A DNA stretch of 64,000 bases from Petrocella atlantisensis. GTDB lineage: Bacteria > Bacillota > Clostridia > Lachnospirales > Vallitaleaceae. The DNA lies in assembly GCF_900538275.1 (NCBI RefSeq), contig NZ_LR130778.1, positions 3,282,001-3,346,000 of the forward strand, given 5' to 3'. The translations under genes were made by a program, and so were the position numbers. The notes below the pieces were generated by a model. That model saw only the letters and a list, made by a program, of their open reading frames with translations, ran no database searches and was not told the DNA's origin. Of the stretch, positions 8,825 through 17,364 are shown in pieces. Within the stretch, counting starts at the first letter, position 1; each line of letters begins with the position of its first letter.

Positions 8825-8898
8825 GCCTAACAGCGAATGGACGACATGGGCAGTTAGTGGAAGGATGCTATACGTCGTCCATTCGCAAGACGTTACCT
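8825..8898 (+). other. attC site, type B, altered core
   Basis: GCCTAAC (8825-8831) and GTTACCT (8892-8898) flank GAATGGACGACATGG and its partner CGTCGTCCATTC. The core deviates from GTTRRRY at two positions. Confidence 0.85.
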
Positions 8899-8919
8899 AA
8901 CATATATGGGCAAAGGCAA

Positions 8920-8938
8920 GCCCGCCGACCTGGCGGGC
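8920..8938 (+). other. GC-rich hairpin in a cassette leader
   Basis: GCCCGCC and GGCGGGC form a perfect 7-bp stem with a 5-nt loop, 22 nt after the attC core and 63 nt before the next start codon. No U-tract follows, so it is not a typical terminator. Confidence 0.6.
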
Positions 8939-9000
8939 AATTCAGAAGACATACGAGGGGAAAAAGACAGAAAGATTATTGAGTATAGGAGATCAATATC

Positions 9001-9429
9001 ATGACACTGACCAGAGAAAAGGTTCGACAAGAAGATTGGGAATTCTTCAATGCTCTTGATATTCAATTTATGAGTGAGCATATCATGGCTGATGAGTATT
9101 CCGCTTGGGTCATTGACCGAGAACGCAAAATAGTTTTTACACGTGTTCAAACGCCAGGAAGAGATTATGGTGATACTTATATTTTGTTATGGGGTGAAAC
9201 AAGAGTGTATATTTATGTAGATAGCTGGACTACGCTACCCGGAAGTGATGGTATTCGGGAATATCATTGGGATATTCAGAGAATTACAGCACCATTATCA
9301 TTACAAAATCGTCGTGATAAGTTGATTGAGCTTATAAGAGAGGTGTCTGTATTGAACTTCTACACACGAAGTTCAACGCGTTTTGTAATCGATAATATTT
9401 CTGAACCACATTATATTGAACAGAAATAG
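9001..9429 (+). CDS. Hypothetical protein
   Basis: The 142-residue soluble protein starts at ATG 9001, after AGGAGATCAATATC. It has an aromatic-rich middle (YILLWGETRVYIYVDSWTTL) and a helical, basic C-terminal third (LQNRRDKLIELIREVSVLNFY). I recognise no domain, signal peptide or membrane segment. Single-gene cassette ending with the unusual GC-rich attC at 9501-9656. Confidence 0.7.
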   Translation: MTLTREKVRQEDWEFFNALDIQFMSEHIMADEYSAWVIDRERKIVFTRVQTPGRDYGDTYILLWGETRVYIYVDSWTTLPGSDGIREYHWDIQRITAPLSLQNRRDKLIELIREVSVLNFYTRSSTRFVIDNISEPHYIEQK

Positions 9430-9500
9430 AGAGATGTAAATTCAGTAGGAAAAAGCCATCGCTTCCATGCGTCCTGCACTCCAGCGAGCCCATATACGTC

Positions 9501-9656
9501 AGGTAACAAAGCATCTGCCGCAAGGTCTTCGGGCAGCTCAGGGGTGGATCCGGACGGTCGCCCGAATCCACACTCATTCGCCGGGGAGCAAGTCCCTCTT
9601 TGGGTTCATTCTCTTCTTGTCCGGCTCAAGGGCCTCGGCAATGCGGAACGTTAGGC
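9501..9656 (+). other. attC site, GC-rich and unlike the others (156 nt)
   Basis: AGGTAAC (9501-9507) and GTTAGGC (9650-9656) flank arms GCATCTGCCG and CGGCAATGC, which pair with one bulged C. The interior is far richer in G and C than its surroundings, suggesting an origin in a high-GC host. Confidence 0.78.
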
Positions 9657-9814
9657 GACATACTTTGCTAAGTAGTAAGAATAGGAGACCAGCTATGAAA
9701 AGTCAAGTATAAATTAGCTGGAAATTCTTTTTAATCGAATTCCTTAAAAAAGGGTAACTTTAATAAGACTCCCTATAAGGTAGTTTTCAAAATCAAATGA
9801 TATTCGGGTTTTAA

Positions 9815-10974
9815 TTAGTCGAGATTAAACTCGACTTCGTCAGTAAGCATCTTATAGATGACCCTGACAAGCTTACCGGCACAGTGACCTAAAGTGTTGT
9901 AGTGGTTTCGGCCTTCAGCTCTTTTAGTATCGTAATAAGCTTTAAATGTGTCGTTGTTACGAACAACATTGTTTGCAGCATTAATTAATGCATAACGTAA
10001 GGTTTTTGATCCTCGTTTTGACATACGTGTACGTTTGGCAACAAAGTTTCCAGACTGATAAACAGACGGATCTAACCCAGCATAAGCTAGAACTTTGCTA
10101 GCATTGGAGAAGCGTTTAATGTTACCAATTTCACCAAGAATCATTCCACCATTGACAAATCCAATGCCTGGAATGGTCATGATAAGTGAATCAAGTGAAA
10201 GCATAATTGATTGCATTTCCGATTCAACAGTTTTTAACTGGCTATCTAATAACTCGATTTGCTCGATAGCATGAGTTATTTGAATAGATAAAGACCTGTC
10301 GCTGGATCCGACAGACTCCCTTGCAAGAACTCTTAATGCTTTAGCATGTTCTTTCTTGAAGTGGCCGTGGGAGGCTTTTAAAAGAAGAGCTGAAAGATGA
10401 GTCATATGCATGGAGGCAATAGCATCCGGAGTAGGAGCTTCTTTAAGAAGCTGATAACAGGCTTTCTGATGCAAACCTGATTTGAAGAAGTATTGGAGTT
10501 CAGGAAAACCTGATCCATATAAGAAGTTAGCTGAATTTTCAACCTAGTACGGTTTTAACCAGCTTCTGACGGAAACGTCCAAGATTCTTCAAATGCATAA
10601 GATCAATGTCTTCTACAGTGAGGAAACGATGATCATGCATCATAAGGGTTTTAGCGATAACAAAGGTATCAACTTTATCAGTCTTAGTCTTGCGAATGTT
10701 ATTTTTCGCATAGATGAAGTCTGAAGTGGGTTGATGAGACAAACCTTAAAGTGTCTAGATACAAGAAATTCAATAAGGTTGTTGCCATAGTGAGCTGTTG
10801 ATTCAAGACCAATGATGAGGTCACTCTTTTAAAGGAACTAATTGAAGAGAGCAACAAATGGAAGCCATCACTGTCATTCGTAAATTTGAACGGCTCGAGA
10901 AGTACTTCACCATCAGAAGATATGGCTGCGGCGAAGTGGTTAAGTTTGGCGATATCAATGCCAAGATAGATCAT
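9815..10974 (-). pseudogene. IS110-family transposase, three frameshifts
   Basis: The N-terminal DEDD nuclease part (IYLGIDIAKLNHFAAA, later [15 protein letters not shown]) and the C-terminal Tnp_20 part ([36 protein letters not shown]) are recognisable but lie in different frames. One frameshift near codon 50 is shared with copy 2. Two more, a lost G near 10503 and a lost T near 10553, are unique to this copy and both fall in homopolymers. The protein cannot be made intact, so this copy is dead unless complemented, or the homopolymer losses are assembly errors. Confidence 0.88.
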
Positions 10975-11239
10975 GAGATTAAATCTCCTTTCGAATTATT
11001 GATACCATGACGTCCACCAGCGATTATCATTGTAGACTTGAATGAGATAAGTACTCTATACAAAATGTATGGCACATCCAGCTAATAAACAATTCAGATA
11101 AAGGTAGCGGCAATACACTCCTGTTAAGTAGTCTGTGCTACAGAAAAAAATCAAAGGTACCACAGTATCTGAATGTATTATAGTCACGAATAAAAAAGAA
11201 AGGAAAGTGTGATATTTACTTCTATAAATATCATACAAG
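10975..11239 (-). ncRNA. Candidate IS110 bridge-RNA region, copy 1
   Basis: This 265-bp non-coding left end upstream of the transposase is conserved with 28747-29011. In the IS110 group the structured RNA that pairs with donor and target DNA is transcribed from this end. I infer it by position and conservation only; the target- and donor-binding loops cannot be fixed from two copies by eye. Confidence 0.4.
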
Positions 11240-11245
11240 TTAAAT

Positions 11246-11746
11246 ATGTTTGATTACACTAAGTCTAAGGGGAACACAATTATATATATTATTGCACCAG
11301 CATTTATAGCTCACTACTCATTTTTGCTACTGAACAATTTTCTAAGTCAATTGTTCATACATTTTCCTGATGGAAGTCACCTGAATTTTGATTCGCTACT
11401 AAATGTAGTTTTTTTAACACTATATAATCTTGTACCTATAATTATAATTCTCTTGTTAAGAAGACACTCTTTTAAATCGGTGGAGGGTGTAATTGATAAG
11501 AATTTGGTTTTTTTCTTGAATGGTACTATTTTAGTGTTACTTAGTATTATGAACATTATTGCTATTCCAAATTTTATTTATGGTATTGTAACTTTCTCAG
11601 TTATACGTGTAGGTGATATGGTTGGAAGTAATTTTCAGTTGTACTTTTTCATATCAAGTTTAGTTATTACAATTTTACGATTGGGTTTATCGATTACATT
11701 GATTTATAAGAGTAAGTTTTATAAGAAGAATATATCTGGTGATTAA
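11246..11746 (+). CDS. Membrane protein, unknown; 5' leader replaced by IS110
   Basis: The 166-residue product has about four membrane spans (near 12-30, 45-65, 85-110 and 130-150). No family is recognised. The IS110 end lies only 6 bp before ATG 11246 and no ribosome site is visible (the bases before it are CAAGTTAAAT). The insertion probably cut away the native leader and may have silenced the gene. It is followed by a truncated attC at 11772-11802. Confidence 0.65.
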   Translation: MFDYTKSKGNTIIYIIAPAFIAHYSFLLLNNFLSQLFIHFPDGSHLNFDSLLNVVFLTLYNLVPIIIILLLRRHSFKSVEGVIDKNLVFFLNGTILVLLSIMNIIAIPNFIYGIVTFSVIRVGDMVGSNFQLYFFISSLVITILRLGLSITLIYKSKFYKKNISGD

Positions 11747-11771
11747 GATTGATGCTGAAACTTACGACGTC

Positions 11772-11802
11772 GCCTAATAATACGTTAACGCAAATGTTAT
11801 GT
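11772..11802 (+). other. Truncated attC remnant
   Basis: GCCTAAT and GTTATGT are only 17 bp apart. The left part (TAATACGTTAACGC) matches the start of the type D site at 3907, so an internal deletion removed most of the palindrome. Confidence 0.7.
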
Positions 11803-11864
11803 GAAAGAACTAGCTAAGTTTTTTGGCTTATAAATATAATCTACATAGGGGGTGAGAAGGTATT

Positions 11865-12380
11865 ATGAAGATGAGTGAAGCCAAAATGGATAATTTGAAT
11901 CGAATCGATGAGCTTTACAAGGTTTGCATATTGAACTTAAATGAAAGTGGTATTTACCAATGGGATGATAGATATCCTAACATTACCACATATACGAGTT
12001 GTATAAAGGATAAGTGTCAATACATTTTTGAGTCAGATGGAGATCTGATTGGTTCAGTAATTTTGAATGAAAGTCAATCTGAGGAATGGAATTTGGTCCC
12101 GTGGAATTATATTGATGGTAGAATTATAGTTATTCATGCACTAGCTATTAATCCTAAAGTACAAGGTAAGGGTTATGGTCAGCAAGTGTTGGAATTATGC
12201 GAAGCGTATGGCTTTAACAATGGGTACACAGCTATGAGATTAGATGTGTTTTCAAAAAATGCGGCGGCAATAAGATTATATGAAAAGAATGCTTTTCAGA
12301 AAGTTGGAGAAGTTACATTCAGTTTTAAGCCAATAGGTCACCAACAATATTACTGCTATGAGAAGATGTTAAAAGAATAA
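11865..12380 (+). CDS. GNAT family N-acetyltransferase
   Basis: The 171-residue protein has the acetyl-CoA-binding motif of GNAT enzymes in IHALAINPKVQGKGYGQQVL (about residues 94-113) and the later AIRLYEKNAFQKVGEV signature. These enzymes move an acetyl group from acetyl-CoA to an amine. The size and the C-terminal CYEKMLK ending fit a stand-alone small-molecule acetyltransferase; the substrate cannot be told. ATG 11865 follows GGTGAGAAGGTATT. One-gene cassette between the remnant at 11772 and the attC at 12454. Confidence 0.9.
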   Translation: MKMSEAKMDNLNRIDELYKVCILNLNESGIYQWDDRYPNITTYTSCIKDKCQYIFESDGDLIGSVILNESQSEEWNLVPWNYIDGRIIVIHALAINPKVQGKGYGQQVLELCEAYGFNNGYTAMRLDVFSKNAAAIRLYEKNAFQKVGEVTFSFKPIGHQQYYCYEKMLKE

Positions 12381-12453
12381 TTGGTTATCATTTTGTAGGC
12401 TATTAATTTACTTAGCTGATTTGGATGAAATGGTTGTTTCCGCGAGTTCCTTC

Positions 12454-12548
12454 GCATAACAAGATGTTTCACAAATTCATCAGCTTTTAGTTTTGTGAAT
12501 TGGGAAGAAACTGAGCGGATGAACTTCCGTAACACGCAAACGTTAGGT
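12454..12548 (+). other. attC site, unique sequence (95 nt)
   Basis: GCATAAC (12454-12460) and GTTAGGT (12542-12548) flank imperfect arms TTTCACAAATTCATC and GATGAACTTCCGTAAC. Confidence 0.75.
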
Positions 12549-12579
12549 GCAATATCATCTCGATTTAGAAAGGAGTAAT

Positions 12580-13383
12580 ATGAGAAAAGCGAGGTTTGGC
12601 ATAATTGAATATATCTTGATTGTTTTGCTTATAATTGCTCTCTTATTAATGATTGGCTTCGGCATAACGTTTTCTACATTAATAATCTTTCTTTTCATCC
12701 TATCATTGATATTTTGGGATGGATTAAGAAGATTCCAGAGGTCGCATAAGTGGTTTCTATACTTCTATAAAATTATGAATGTTGGTTACTTACTATTTTT
12801 AGTATCCTTCTTAATTGTTCAACTATTAATTCATAATGGAATCACTTACGAAACAGAAGAGGATGATTATGACTACATACTGGTTCTTGGTGCTGGATTA
12901 AGAGGGCAAGAGTTATCGACAATTTTGAGATTGAGGCTAGAGTTGGCGGTCGATTTAGCAGCAGAAGAAGAGGAAGTAATATATATTGTTTCTGGAGGTC
13001 AAGGACCTGGTGAGGATATTCCAGAAGCTCTGGCAATGTCTCTTTATTTATCTGATAATGGTGTGAATCCTGATCGTATTATACTTGAAGACATGTCTAC
13101 ATCAACCCAAGAGAATATTGAGTTTAGTAAGAGTTTGGTTGATGTACACTTTGGTGAAGAGTCTACAGGGCTTCTAATTACCAATGAATTTCATATGTTT
13201 AGAGCATTAGAATTAGCTGATAGGGAAGGTCTACTAGTCAAAGGTTTAGCCTGTAAGACTCCATTGACGATTCGATTGAATTACTTAATCCGAGAGTACT
13301 TCACAATAATTAACAGTTTAGTGTTGGGTAAGTTGTCGATGATACTGCACCTAACAGCGAAGTTAGGCAATAGATTATGCTAG
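12580..13383 (+). CDS. YdcF/DUF218 family membrane protein with attC-encoded C-terminus
   Basis: ATG 12580 follows AGAAAGGAGTAAT. The 267-residue product has three to four N-terminal membrane segments. The DUF218 core begins at DYILVLGAGLRG (near residue 100), with VSGGQGPGEDIPEA, DMSTSTQENI and LLITNEFHMFRAL following. DUF218/YdcF and SanA proteins are implicated in envelope integrity and bind nucleotide-like ligands. The normal family end would be near EYFTIINSLVLGK. The last 16 or so residues are translated from a collapsed attC at 13349-13368, so the original stop was probably lost by deletion. Confidence 0.85.
   Translation: MRKARFGIIEYILIVLLIIALLLMIGFGITFSTLIIFLFILSLIFWDGLRRFQRSHKWFLYFYKIMNVGYLLFLVSFLIVQLLIHNGITYETEEDDYDYILVLGAGLRGQELSTILRLRLELAVDLAAEEEEVIYIVSGGQGPGEDIPEALAMSLYLSDNGVNPDRIILEDMSTSTQENIEFSKSLVDVHFGEESTGLLITNEFHMFRALELADREGLLVKGLACKTPLTIRLNYLIREYFTIINSLVLGKLSMILHLTAKLGNRLC
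13349..13368 (+). other. Collapsed attC remnant inside a coding end
   Basis: ACCTAAC and GTTAGGC stand 6 bp apart (AGCGAA between them). Only the two cores and the first bases of the left arm remain. Confidence 0.7.
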
Positions 13384-13445
13384 GTATTAAATTGAAATAG
13401 ATAATAATTACAGCAAATTCTATAGGATGAAAGTAGGAAGAACAC

Positions 13446-13889
13446 ATGGATAAGAAGATTGTAGAGTTTTTGATTAGAGCCAAGAAAGCTACATATGCTG
13501 GGAAAGGTAATGAGAGCGAAGCATCGAGGCCTAATTCTCATGATCTGGAATACAATGAAGGTGAACTGAAATACATAGACACTTACTTAGGAAGTGGCAG
13601 TTTTGCTGGAGAAGAGGCATTATGGTTAGAAGATATTGCGTTTTGGTCTATGAACTACATTGGTAGAGTGTTGGGGGCTGATTTTCAAGGAGACTTCCTT
13701 AAGGAAGCTCTGCTCATGGTGCCAGAAGATATGCCGTACCGAGGACCAGAAGAATATACTAGCGGCAGCTTCACATATAGATGTGAAGTAGAAGGAGATG
13801 TGGCTTGGTTCAAAGGCTACGAGGTAATTTTGAAAGATGGCATTAAGGTCTATGAATGTATGTTCCATGGTGGCGAAGTAAAGGAATAA
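13446..13889 (+). CDS. DUF5680 family protein
   Basis: The 147-residue protein matches the DUF5680 pattern throughout: FLIRAKKATYAGKG, SRPNSHDLEYNEGELKYIDTYLGS, FAGEEALW, MNYIGRVL, FLKEALLMVP, PYRGPEEY, WFKGYEVI and YECMFHGG. The family is small, soluble, and of unknown function, often found alone or behind helix-turn-helix domains. ATG 13446 follows GTAGGAAGAACAC. It is followed after 30 bp by a second gene with its own AGGAGG site and no attC between, so the two form a two-gene cassette or the intervening attC was lost. Confidence 0.88.
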   Translation: MDKKIVEFLIRAKKATYAGKGNESEASRPNSHDLEYNEGELKYIDTYLGSGSFAGEEALWLEDIAFWSMNYIGRVLGADFQGDFLKEALLMVPEDMPYRGPEEYTSGSFTYRCEVEGDVAWFKGYEVILKDGIKVYECMFHGGEVKE

Positions 13890-13919
13890 ATAGATTATCT
13901 TTATTAAAGGAGGTACACA

Positions 13920-14387
13920 ATGATATATGTAAAGTTCATTCTTCTATTTATGATTGCTCATACCGTATCATATACTGTTGCTGGAGCGATTGCATTAAAA
14001 TTTAGCAAAGATATTTATGAAAGTAAAAATAGGCTATGTCATTTTTTAAATGATATGGGACTTAAAGAAGAAAGGAAACACGTTGAGAAATATTTTTTAC
14101 TTGCCCAAATTGTAAGAGGTTTTTTGATGGGTGTCGTTCTCCTTCCCTTATTTACAGCTATTGAAAATCTCATATTTATTTTACAGTTCATCTTTTTTGT
14201 TACTTTAATGTTTGTCTATACCCACATTTCATCAGCAGCACCTTTTCTGGATAACATTGAAGGATATGTGTATTTTAAAAAAGAATATCTACAAAAAAAA
14301 TCTATTTTAAAATTTCAATTTGAAATGATTATGTATGCTGTTTTATTTGGCTTTATCATAACATTATTTATGCAGGTTTTTATTTAA
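13920..14387 (+). CDS. Four-span membrane protein, unknown
   Basis: ATG 13920 is preceded by an ideal AAAGGAGGTACACA site. The 155-residue product has four predicted membrane spans (near 4-26, 58-78, 84-104 and 132-153) and a charged loop EKYFLLAQIVRG between the first two. It resembles a widespread class of small conserved membrane proteins but I cannot name the family. It shares a transcript with the DUF5680 gene 30 bp upstream. Confidence 0.7.
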   Translation: MIYVKFILLFMIAHTVSYTVAGAIALKFSKDIYESKNRLCHFLNDMGLKEERKHVEKYFLLAQIVRGFLMGVVLLPLFTAIENLIFILQFIFFVTLMFVYTHISSAAPFLDNIEGYVYFKKEYLQKKSILKFQFEMIMYAVLFGFIITLFMQVFI

Positions 14388-14429
14388 CTTTAATCGTTGT
14401 ATTGTATCTTTTAAAGGTACTGGTGGCAC

Positions 14430-14542
14430 GTTTCAAGGGAAAATTCAAAGTACAACATCCCTTTACCGAGAGCGAAGCTACACCAGGGAGTAGTCTTAGG
14501 CGGGTCCGATTCAGGGACATTCCAAATACCAGGACGTTAACG
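14430..14542 (+). other. Degenerate attC, only right core clear
   Basis: CAGGACGTTAACG (core GTTAACG at 14536-14542) sits in the expected spot before the next gene, but no clear inverse core or pairing left arm can be found. The left boundary is approximate. Confidence 0.4.
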
Positions 14543-14581
14543 GACATTGCGCACTGGTTAAGAAAATTTAAGGAGGTACAA

Positions 14582-15163
14582 ATGGAGAAAGAACTGTCAG
14601 AGATGACACTTGAAGAATTATGGGTGCTATTTCCGATTATTTTGAAAGAGCATAATGTTGAATATAAAAATTGGTATGAAATTGAAGAAGAAAAGTTTAT
14701 TAATTTAATTGGGGAGAAAGATATTGCTCGTATTAATCATATAGGGAGTAGTGCTGTTAATGGTCTATTATCAAAACCTATAGTTGATATTTTGTTGGAA
14801 CTTAAGGAGGGGTGTAATCTGGATATAATAATAGATAGGATATTAGATGAAGGATGGACTTTAATGTCGTCCCAAGAAGAACCATATATGAGTAGGGTAT
14901 TTAATAAAGGATATACAAAACATGGATTTTCTAAAAAAGTCTACCATTTACATGTACGTCTTGCAGGTGATTGGAATGAATTGTACTTTAGAGATTATTT
15001 GATTGATTGCAAAGAGGTGGCTGAAAAATATGGTCAAATCAAATCAGAATTAATTGATAAATATAGGAATAATAGAGATGGTTATACGGATGCAAAATCG
15101 GACTTTATATTACAACATACTAAAGAGGCAAGGAAAAAGTATGGCAGTAGGTATAAGATGTAA
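14582..15163 (+). CDS. GrpB/UPF0157 family nucleotidyltransferase-fold protein
   Basis: From ATG 14582, after AAGGAGGTACAA, the product is 193 residues. The hallmark is INHIGSSAVNGLLSKPIVDILLEL (near residues 55-78), followed by the conserved HLHVRLAGDWNELYFRDYL (near 120-140). This is the GrpB family, a minimal nucleotidyltransferase fold; it is unrelated to the chaperone GrpE, and its substrates are not established. A longer open frame from 14402 would run through the degenerate attC and is rejected. Single-gene cassette. Confidence 0.9.
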   Translation: MEKELSEMTLEELWVLFPIILKEHNVEYKNWYEIEEEKFINLIGEKDIARINHIGSSAVNGLLSKPIVDILLELKEGCNLDIIIDRILDEGWTLMSSQEEPYMSRVFNKGYTKHGFSKKVYHLHVRLAGDWNELYFRDYLIDCKEVAEKYGQIKSELIDKYRNNRDGYTDAKSDFILQHTKEARKKYGSRYKM

Positions 15164-15201
15164 CTAGTTTAGGGATATTGGTAGCTTCCGTACGCAACAT
15201 C

Positions 15202-15274
15202 AGCTAACAGTATGTGCAGACATGGAGAGCATCAAGGAGTGATGTCCATATCTTACATACACAGGACGTTAGGC
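15202..15274 (+). other. attC site (73 nt)
   Basis: AGCTAAC (15202-15208) and GTTAGGC (15268-15274) flank arms GTATGTGCAGACATGGA and TCCATATCTTACATAC with a single unpaired base. Confidence 0.9.
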
Positions 15275-15326
15275 GAAAGAATTAATTAGTATACTATATA
15301 TTAGAACCAGCTTAATGGAGGCATCA

Positions 15327-16286
15327 ATGGAAGATAAAGATATAAGAAAGATTTGTCATGAAAATCATCTGTTTTGTAACAAGATTACCAGAGTGGAGGG
15401 TAGTTTCAATAAAGAAATATATTTTATTGATGATAAATATTTGATTCGAACATCAAAGCAATCAATGCTTAATGAACAATTTAAGTTTGATCGTATCAGG
15501 GATTTGAAACATGTACCCAAAATAGTCTTCTCCTCTGATCAACGCAGTATGGAATGTAAAATCTATTATATTATCCTTCAATACATACAGGGCATTGAAT
15601 TATTTACTAAATATGATGATTTACAGAATCAAGATATATATAATATAGGAGTAGAGATTGCTGATTTTTTATCTGGGCTTCATACTATAAAAGGAGAAGA
15701 ATATGATATTGGTCATTATGTGCCGATAATACCAGATTTTGATAAATCATGGAAAGCAGGACATCAAAAATACTGGGATCTTATATATAATGGGCTTAAA
15801 GATATACCACTGTCAGACAATGCATGGAGAATAATAGAACGGAGTAATGATTATATTAATGAAAACATATCAAGCATGGATTTTGAGAACGGTCATTCTT
15901 TAATACATAATGATTTTCATTTTAAAAATATAATTGTAAATAAGAATGTATTTTCAGGGGTAATTGACTGGGAGTGTTCACAGTATGGAGAAGCCGACTT
16001 TGACCTCATACATTTATTGCACTGGAGTTTGTTCCCGCCGTCAGACGCTTCTAATATGATGCAATTGTTTGAAACGGTCTTTATTCATTATATGAAAAAA
16101 AGCAATATTCCAATGATTGAAAAGAGACTGACAATCTATTTATTAGAGCATGATTGTATTCAAATACTATGGAGTCAAGGGAAGAAAGCCGAGGAATTAC
16201 TACCAAGAATAGAATGGTGGATAAGAAACCTAGAAAAGTATATCGTAGATCTATTAAAATTAGTGGATACTGGCAGTTTCCATTGA
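15327..16286 (+). CDS. Aminoglycoside phosphotransferase (APH) family kinase
   Basis: I start at ATG 15327, 6 bases after GGAGG, rather than at ATG 15315. The 319-residue protein has the APH catalytic loop LIHNDFHFKNIIVN (catalytic Asp in HNDFH) and the magnesium-binding GVIDWECSQYGEADFDL. The N-lobe has a Lys/Arg-containing strand (DDKYLIRTSKQ). APH-fold enzymes phosphorylate aminoglycosides, macrolides, choline or other small molecules, so antibiotic resistance is possible but unproven. Single-gene cassette; the stop is 6 bp before the attC at 16293. Confidence 0.88.
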   Translation: MEDKDIRKICHENHLFCNKITRVEGSFNKEIYFIDDKYLIRTSKQSMLNEQFKFDRIRDLKHVPKIVFSSDQRSMECKIYYIILQYIQGIELFTKYDDLQNQDIYNIGVEIADFLSGLHTIKGEEYDIGHYVPIIPDFDKSWKAGHQKYWDLIYNGLKDIPLSDNAWRIIERSNDYINENISSMDFENGHSLIHNDFHFKNIIVNKNVFSGVIDWECSQYGEADFDLIHLLHWSLFPPSDASNMMQLFETVFIHYMKKSNIPMIEKRLTIYLLEHDCIQILWSQGKKAEELLPRIEWWIRNLEKYIVDLLKLVDTGSFH

Positions 16287-16292
16287 TCTTAT

Positions 16293-16379
16293 CGCCTACA
16301 ATGTGTTACCAATATCATCATGAAAGGGAGCGCGTTAAGAAGTACCTGAGATGACGTCGGGAACTCGGAGACGTTAGCG
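16293..16379 (+). other. attC site with 1-bp-deleted inverse core
   Basis: GCCTACA (16293-16299) looks like GCCTAACA missing one A. Core GTTAGCG (16373-16379). Arms GTTACCAATATCATC and GATGACGTCGGGAAC pair with small mismatches. Confidence 0.75.
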
Positions 16380-16492
16380 GAAAGTCCGAATTTGAAATAG
16401 ATAGAAACCTTAATTATTATGCATTTTGATATATAGCTCGATTTATTTAATAACAATAATATAATTCAACTTAAAATAAAGGAGATTTATAT

Positions 16493-17005
16493 ATGATTAT
16501 ACGACAAGAACAACCGTCTGATTATGATGAAGTTTATGAACTTGTTAAGAAGTCATTTGCTACATCAACTAATGAAGGTGAATGGGAATATTTAAATGAA
16601 GTACGAAAAAAAGATGAGTTTATTCCAGAACTTTCATTAGTAGCAGAGAATGACGATGGAATGCTGATAGGACAGATTGTTTTGTATAAAACAGATATTA
16701 CAACTTCGGATAATGTTTATACTGAGCTTTTACTATCACCAATAAGTGTTCATCCAGACTTTTTTCGCAGAGGAATTGCGAGTAAAATGATGAAGGAAGC
16801 TTTCCAAATTGCAAGAGGTATGGGATTTACGGCTATATTTCTATGTGGTAATCCAGATTTTTACCATAAGTTTGGTTTTAAGGGGTCTTATAAATATGCA
16901 ATATTGCATATTGCAGATAAAACCCAAAAAGCTGAATGGTGCATGGCGTTAGAATTAATACCTGATGCATTAATAAATAAAGCTGGAACAATTAATATAC
17001 AATAA
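16493..17005 (+). CDS. GNAT acetyltransferase, YhbS-like
   Basis: The 170-residue protein starts at ATG 16493 behind AAAGGAGATTTATAT. It has the GNAT motif LSPISVHPDFFRRGIASKMM (near 82-101) and the YhbS-type LCGNPDFYHKFGF segment (near 120-132) followed by a short C-terminal strand region. YhbS relatives acetylate small molecules or tRNA-linked substrates; the substrate here is unknown. It is intact and occupies one cassette. The 130 bp between its stop and the next attC hold nothing I can identify. Confidence 0.9.
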   Translation: MIIRQEQPSDYDEVYELVKKSFATSTNEGEWEYLNEVRKKDEFIPELSLVAENDDGMLIGQIVLYKTDITTSDNVYTELLLSPISVHPDFFRRGIASKMMKEAFQIARGMGFTAIFLCGNPDFYHKFGFKGSYKYAILHIADKTQKAEWCMALELIPDALINKAGTINIQ

Positions 17006-17138
17006 CCAAGTACAGTAATTGATACAGATTTCCTTAGGTAAGTAGTTGATTACGGAGTAATTTGACCAAGTGAATTATAGATGGCTCAAAGCACTATTAT
17101 TCATTTTGAAGTGTTGGAAATTAACGATTCGGACCTTC

Positions 17139-17264
17139 ACATAACAACGCATTACCGATTATATAAACCGCTAACCGAGTCAGCCACGCATTAGGTGTTC
17201 GCAGGCTCACAACCATAAGCTCAGCTTGTAAGCGCTTTGGCATCGTCAACGCAGGACGTTAAGT
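17139..17264 (+). other. attC site, type C
   Basis: ACATAAC (17139-17145) and GTTAAGT (17258-17264). The interior CTAACCGAGTC, GCATTAG and GTTCGCAGGCTCAC match other type C sites. Confidence 0.87.
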
Positions 17265-17364
17265 GAAATCGGTCACAAAGAGATTGCGTATTCTGCGTGG
17301 ATTGAAAGGGAAGGGTTTTGAAGAACAAGAATATTGTTTATTATAAGTAAAAAGGAGTTTTATA

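Larger units (their letters stand above)
9683..11239 (-). mobile_element. IS110-family insertion sequence, copy 1 (degraded)
   Basis: The 1557-bp segment is nearly identical to 27453-29011 and ends with it at both sides (AGGAGACC left, ATCATACAAG right), which fixes the boundaries. There are no terminal inverted repeats or target duplications, as is normal for IS110. The transposase is on the minus strand with a 265-bp non-coding region upstream of its start, where IS110-group elements encode their bridge RNA. It inserted 26 bp after the attC at 9501-9656 and immediately before the start codon of the next cassette gene. Confidence 0.9.

Noticed and set aside
9467-9712. 81-codon open frame on the + strand
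   Set aside because: It runs through the GC-rich attC at 9501-9656 and into the IS; no ribosome site and no protein-like pattern.
9683-11239. IS110 copy 1 as an attC-targeting insertion inside attC
   Set aside because: The insertion point is 26 bp past the core site, in the cassette leader, not within the palindrome.
14402-14581. N-terminal extension of the GrpB protein
   Set aside because: The stretch runs through the degenerate attC, whereas ATG 14582 has AAGGAGG and begins the family homology.
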